Source: Streptosporangiaceae bacterium
Lineage (GTDB): Bacteria; Actinomycetota; Actinomycetes; Streptosporangiales; Streptosporangiaceae
NCBI GenBank assembly: GCA_030041195.1
Contig: JASHOI010000656.1
Coordinates: forward strand, 1 to 7,522
Direction of reading: 5' to 3'
Length of the DNA: 7,522 nucleotides
Shown: positions 5,422-7,522 of the stretch, piece by piece
Position numbering within the stretch: position 1 is the stretch's first letter
How the letters are laid out: the number at the start of each line of letters is the position of its first letter
The notes under the pieces: generated by a model
Seen by the model: only the letters and a program-made list of their open reading frames with translations
Told to the model about the DNA's origin: nothing
The model's database searches: none
Translations under genes and position numbers: made by a program

Positions 5422-6500
5422 AGGAGCAGGCGCACGTTTGCGGCCTCGGCGAGGTTGGCGCTGCGGACCGCGCGGCGGTCGGGGGGAAGGGGGGGAGCCT
5501 GGGGGAGCTGATGCGGGCGGGGATCCCCGTGCCGGCCGGGTTTGTGGTGACCGTCTCCGCGTTCTCCGCCGCGATGCGCGTCCTCGACCCGGATGGCGCG
5601 ATGCGGCGGGACATCGAGCGGCTGCCCGCTGTGGACCCTGACCAGGTAGCGCGGCTGAGCGCGGAGGTCCGGGCTCGCATCGCTTCCACACCGGTCCCCG
5701 ACGAGGTGCAGGAACGGGTAGTCGCCGCCTACCGTGGCCTCGGCGGCCAATCTGGTGCGGGCGTTCCGGTCGCGGTCCGATCGAGCGCGACCGCCGAAGA
5801 CAGCGCCGAGAGCAGCTTCGCCGGCCTGCAGGACACGTATCTCTGGGTCCGCGGCGAGCACGAGGTGCTCGACCGGGTCCGCGACTGCTGGGCCAGCCTC
5901 TACAACGCCGCGGCGGTCGGTTACCGGCGGCGCAGCAAGCTCTCCGAAGCCGACAGCGCAATGGCGGTCGTGGTGCAGCAGATGGTCGACCCGAGCTGCG
6001 CCGGGGTGATGTTCACCTGCAGCCCGACCACCGGCGACCGCTCGGTGATCGCGGTCGAGGGCTGCTGGGGGCTCGGCTCCGCCCTGGTCAGCGGCGAGGT
6101 CACGCCGGACACGTTCGTGGTCAGCAAGGTGACCGGCGAGATCGTGCGGCGCACGGTGGCGGTCAAGCTCCGGATGCACCAGGCAGGCCCGGACGGCACC
6201 GGGCTGACGACCGGCGACGTGCCGGGCCCGCTTCAGGAGGCCGCCTGCCTCGACGACGCCGACGTCGCCGCGCTGGCCGAGCTCGGGCGGCGGGTCGAGG
6301 AACACTACGGCGCGCCGCAGGACATCGAGTGGGCGATCACCAAGGCGGGCCAGACCGTGCTGCTGCAGAGCCGGCCCGAGACGGTGTGGGCGCGCCGCCG
6401 CAGCGGGCCCGTGGCCACGGCCAAGCCAAAAGCCGTTGACCACGTCTTCGCGCAGCTCGGCCGCTCCAACACCATCCGCCCGCCGACTCCGGAGCGCTGA
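5415..6500 (+). CDS. Stand-alone PEP/pyruvate-binding (ATP-grasp) domain kinase subunit
   Basis: This 361-residue soluble protein corresponds to the N-terminal ATP-binding half of PEP synthase, PPDK and rifampin phosphotransferase. It should use ATP to phosphorylate the partner's histidine (His562 of the protein encoded at 3472), releasing AMP and Pi. Motifs in order: GGKGGSLGELMRAGIPVPAG (23-42) with ATP-contacting Lys25; VAVRSSATAEDS (119-130) with Arg122; SFAGLQDTYLWV (134-145); CWASLYNAAAVGYR (158-171); AVVVQQMV (184-191); GVMFTCSP (197-204); EGCWGLGSALVSGEVTPD (215-232); PQDIEWA (301-307); LLQSRPETVW (316-325). It stops about where the swivel domain begins in fused enzymes, followed by a short Arg/Pro-rich tail. 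Length and partner match the roughly 40-kDa subunit of phenylphosphate synthase. The ATG at 5415 has only a weak GAAGAG and touches the preceding TAA; no better in-frame start is near. The next gene begins 1 nt after its stop. Confidence 0.9.
   Translation: MIKEQAHVCGLGEVGAADRAAVGGKGGSLGELMRAGIPVPAGFVVTVSAFSAAMRVLDPDGAMRRDIERLPAVDPDQVARLSAEVRARIASTPVPDEVQERVVAAYRGLGGQSGAGVPVAVRSSATAEDSAESSFAGLQDTYLWVRGEHEVLDRVRDCWASLYNAAAVGYRRRSKLSEADSAMAVVVQQMVDPSCAGVMFTCSPTTGDRSVIAVEGCWGLGSALVSGEVTPDTFVVSKVTGEIVRRTVAVKLRMHQAGPDGTGLTTGDVPGPLQEAACLDDADVAALAELGRRVEEHYGAPQDIEWAITKAGQTVLLQSRPETVWARRRSGPVATAKPKAVDHVFAQLGRSNTIRPPTPER
5481..5522 (+). other. G-tract cluster with G-quadruplex potential in the glycine-loop codons
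   Basis: On the coding strand there are G-runs of 6 (5481-5486), 7 (5489-5495) and 5 (5501-5505), then GGG (5515-5517) and GGGG (5519-5522). Loops of 2 and 5 nt, and splitting the 7-run, allow four G3 tracts. The stretch encodes VGGKGGSLGE with GGG used for the glycines, whereas GGC is the common glycine codon elsewhere in these genes. It lies about 65 nt into the gene, close enough to affect early elongation. Confidence 0.45.
6491..6494 (+). promoter_or_regulatory. Ribosome binding site deciding a GTG start for the biotin carrier gene
   Basis: GGAG lies 7 nt before GTG at 6502, inside the last codons of the upstream gene. It favours the 200-residue product starting MDLTSDD over an in-frame ATG at 6436, which would add 22 Ser/Arg-rich residues and overlap the upstream gene by 65 nt. 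Confidence 0.6.
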
Positions 6501-6501
6501 C

Positions 6502-7104
6502 GTGGATCTGACCAGCGACGACGTGCAGGAGATCCTCCAGCTGCTCGACGGCCTGCCGTTCGGCGAGATGCACCTGCAGACCCCGCGGTTCAGCCTCTGG
6601 CTGCGCCGCTCCGCCGACGGGGAGTGGACGCAGGAACTGCAGATCCTGTCCGAGCCCGCGATCGCCAAAGGGGCGGCGCGGTCAGCAGAGGCGGCTGGGG
6701 CCGCAGCGGCGGGGGAGGCGAGGGCGCCCGGGGTGGCGGCGGACGCCGGGGTTGCTGGGGCGGGGGAAGCGGGCACGCCGGGGATGGCGGGGGAGCGGCG
6801 GGCGGCGGACGCGGCGGCCGGTGCTGCGGGGCTCGCGGCGGGTACGGCGGACCGGGACGGGCTGCGGGCGGTGCGCGCGCCGCTGCCCGGGACGTTCTAC
6901 CGCGCCCCGGCGCCCGGCGCGCCGCCGTTTGTCGAGGTGGGCACCCGGGTGCAGCCGGACACGGTGGTCGGGATCGTCGAGACCATGAAGCTGATGAACT
7001 CGGTCCCGGCCGGCGTCGCCGGCACGGTCGCGGAGATCGTGCTGGCGAACGCCGGGTTCGCCGAGCGGGACGCCGTGCTGATGCGGATCCGGGAAGAACC
7101 GTGA
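6502..7104 (+). CDS. Biotin carboxyl carrier protein (AccB family)
   Basis: This 200-residue protein carries biotin that shuttles CO2 from biotin carboxylase to a carboxyltransferase. Residues 1-50 resemble the AccB N-terminal region (DDVQEILQLLDGLPFGEMHL, then FSLWLRR). Residues about 55-118 are a flexible Ala/Gly linker. Residues about 122-198 form the biotinyl domain: VRAPLPGTFYRAP (124-136), VGTRVQPDTVVGIVE (146-160), the biotin-attachment motif ETMKLMN (160-166) with Lys163, then VAGTVAEIVLANAGF. The usual EAMKMMN/EAMKLMN motif has Thr for Ala here, a substitution also known in the family. It follows the ATP-grasp gene by 1 nt and overlaps the biotin carboxylase gene by 4 nt (GTGA), so these three are translated together. 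Actinobacterial acyl-CoA carboxylases usually fuse carrier and carboxylase in one chain, so a free AccB-type carrier suggests a dedicated carboxylase. A role in ordinary acetyl-CoA carboxylation cannot be excluded. Confidence 0.92.
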   Translation: MDLTSDDVQEILQLLDGLPFGEMHLQTPRFSLWLRRSADGEWTQELQILSEPAIAKGAARSAEAAGAAAAGEARAPGVAADAGVAGAGEAGTPGMAGERRAADAAAGAAGLAAGTADRDGLRAVRAPLPGTFYRAPAPGAPPFVEVGTRVQPDTVVGIVETMKLMNSVPAGVAGTVAEIVLANAGFAERDAVLMRIREEP

Positions 7105-7522
7105 CCGGCACGGTGCTGCGCCGGATCCTGGTCGCCAACCGCGGCGAGATCGCCGTGCGCGTCATGCGCACCTGCGAGGCGCTGGGCATCGAGACCGTGC
7201 TCGCGGTCTCCGACGCCGACCGCGACGCGCTGCCCGCCCGGCTGGCCGACTCCGTCATCCGGATCGGCCCGGCCGCGGCCTCGGCCAGCTACCTCGACGT
7301 CGCCGCCGTCGTCGACGCCGCCCTGGCCGCCGGCGCGGACGCGATCCACCCCGGGTACGGGTTCCTGTCCGAGAGCCCGCGCCTCGCCCGCGCCTGCGAC
7401 GCCGCCGGCCTGGTCTTCATCGGCCCGACGGCCGAGCAGCTCGAGGCCGTCGGCGACAAGCTCGCCGCGCGCGGCCACGCGACCGCGGCCGGCCTTCCGG
7501 TGGTGCCCGGCGGGGCGGTTGG
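7101..7522 (+). CDS. Biotin carboxylase, N-terminal part (AccC family), cut by window end
   Basis: The frame opens with GTG at 7101, overlapping the carrier protein's stop by 4 nt, and runs 140 codons to the window edge with no stop. It begins VTGTVLRRILVANRGEIAVR, the hallmark biotin carboxylase N-terminus. It continues with TCEALGIETVLAVSDADRDA, the conserved IHPGYGFLSESPRLA near residues 91-105, FIGPTAEQ, and GDKLAARGHATAAGLPVVPG at the expected ATP-domain entry lysine. This covers the pre-ATP-grasp domain and the first residues of the ATP-grasp domain; the catalytic centre lies beyond the window. It carboxylates biotin on the adjacent carrier with bicarbonate and ATP. A second in-frame GTG at 7113 is an alternative start. 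Whether the full gene is a stand-alone carboxylase or extends into other domains cannot be seen. Confidence 0.93.
   Translation, partial: MTGTVLRRILVANRGEIAVRVMRTCEALGIETVLAVSDADRDALPARLADSVIRIGPAAASASYLDVAAVVDAALAAGADAIHPGYGFLSESPRLARACDAAGLVFIGPTAEQLEAVGDKLAARGHATAAGLPVVPGGAV

Noticed and set aside
4602..6776. 724-residue open frame on the minus strand, with others at 2815-4338 and 1348-2610
   Set aside because: These lie opposite clearly recognisable plus-strand genes, have Arg/Gly/Pro-rich translations with no family motifs, and are typical antisense shadows of high-GC coding DNA.
1..7522. tRNA, rRNA, CRISPR array, insertion sequence
   Set aside because: I saw no cloverleaf-like segments, regular spaced repeats, transposase motifs or terminal repeats other than the inverted repeat at 5329-5421.

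Overview
The window looks like chromosomal DNA from a high-GC actinomycete. GC content is very high, third codon positions are mostly G or C, two genes start with GTG, genes overlap at ATGA/GTGA junctions, and protein relatives appear actinobacterial. I cannot name the genus. I see no tRNA, rRNA, insertion sequence or CRISPR array, and no stretch over 300 bases lacks a gene. The two real gaps are 1287-1434 and 5287-5414. Both are less GC-rich than their surroundings and rich in inverted repeats.

Left part (1-1345): a small protein with a winged-helix-like C-terminal half overlaps by 4 nt an alpha/beta hydrolase. The pair ends at a clear hairpin-plus-T-run terminator, so it is probably a separate transcription unit.

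Middle and right part (about 1340-7522, running off the window): one co-directional set of genes. It encodes acetoacetate-CoA ligase (AacS), a phosphohistidine swivel-domain protein of the PEP-synthase/rifampin-phosphotransferase type, the matching stand-alone ATP-grasp (PEP/pyruvate-binding) subunit, a biotin carboxyl carrier protein, and the start of a biotin carboxylase. The spacings are 18, 128, 1 and -4 nt. The two kinase parts together lack the C-terminal pyruvate/PEP TIM barrel of real PEP synthase. Their sizes and order resemble the two core subunits of phenylphosphate synthase, which phosphorylates phenol with ATP giving AMP and Pi.

Working hypothesis (inference): the cluster activates a small ketone or other enolisable compound by dikinase-type phosphorylation and carboxylates it with biotin-bound CO2. 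AacS then traps the resulting acetoacetate as acetoacetyl-CoA. This would be a biotin-based counterpart of the known biotin-independent acetone carboxylase route. The carboxyltransferase, if there is one, lies beyond the right edge. The 128-nt gap between the kinase genes holds a 12-bp perfect inverted repeat whose right arm covers the start region of the ATP-grasp gene. It also holds a short open frame ending TAA directly against that gene's ATG, which suggests translational control.
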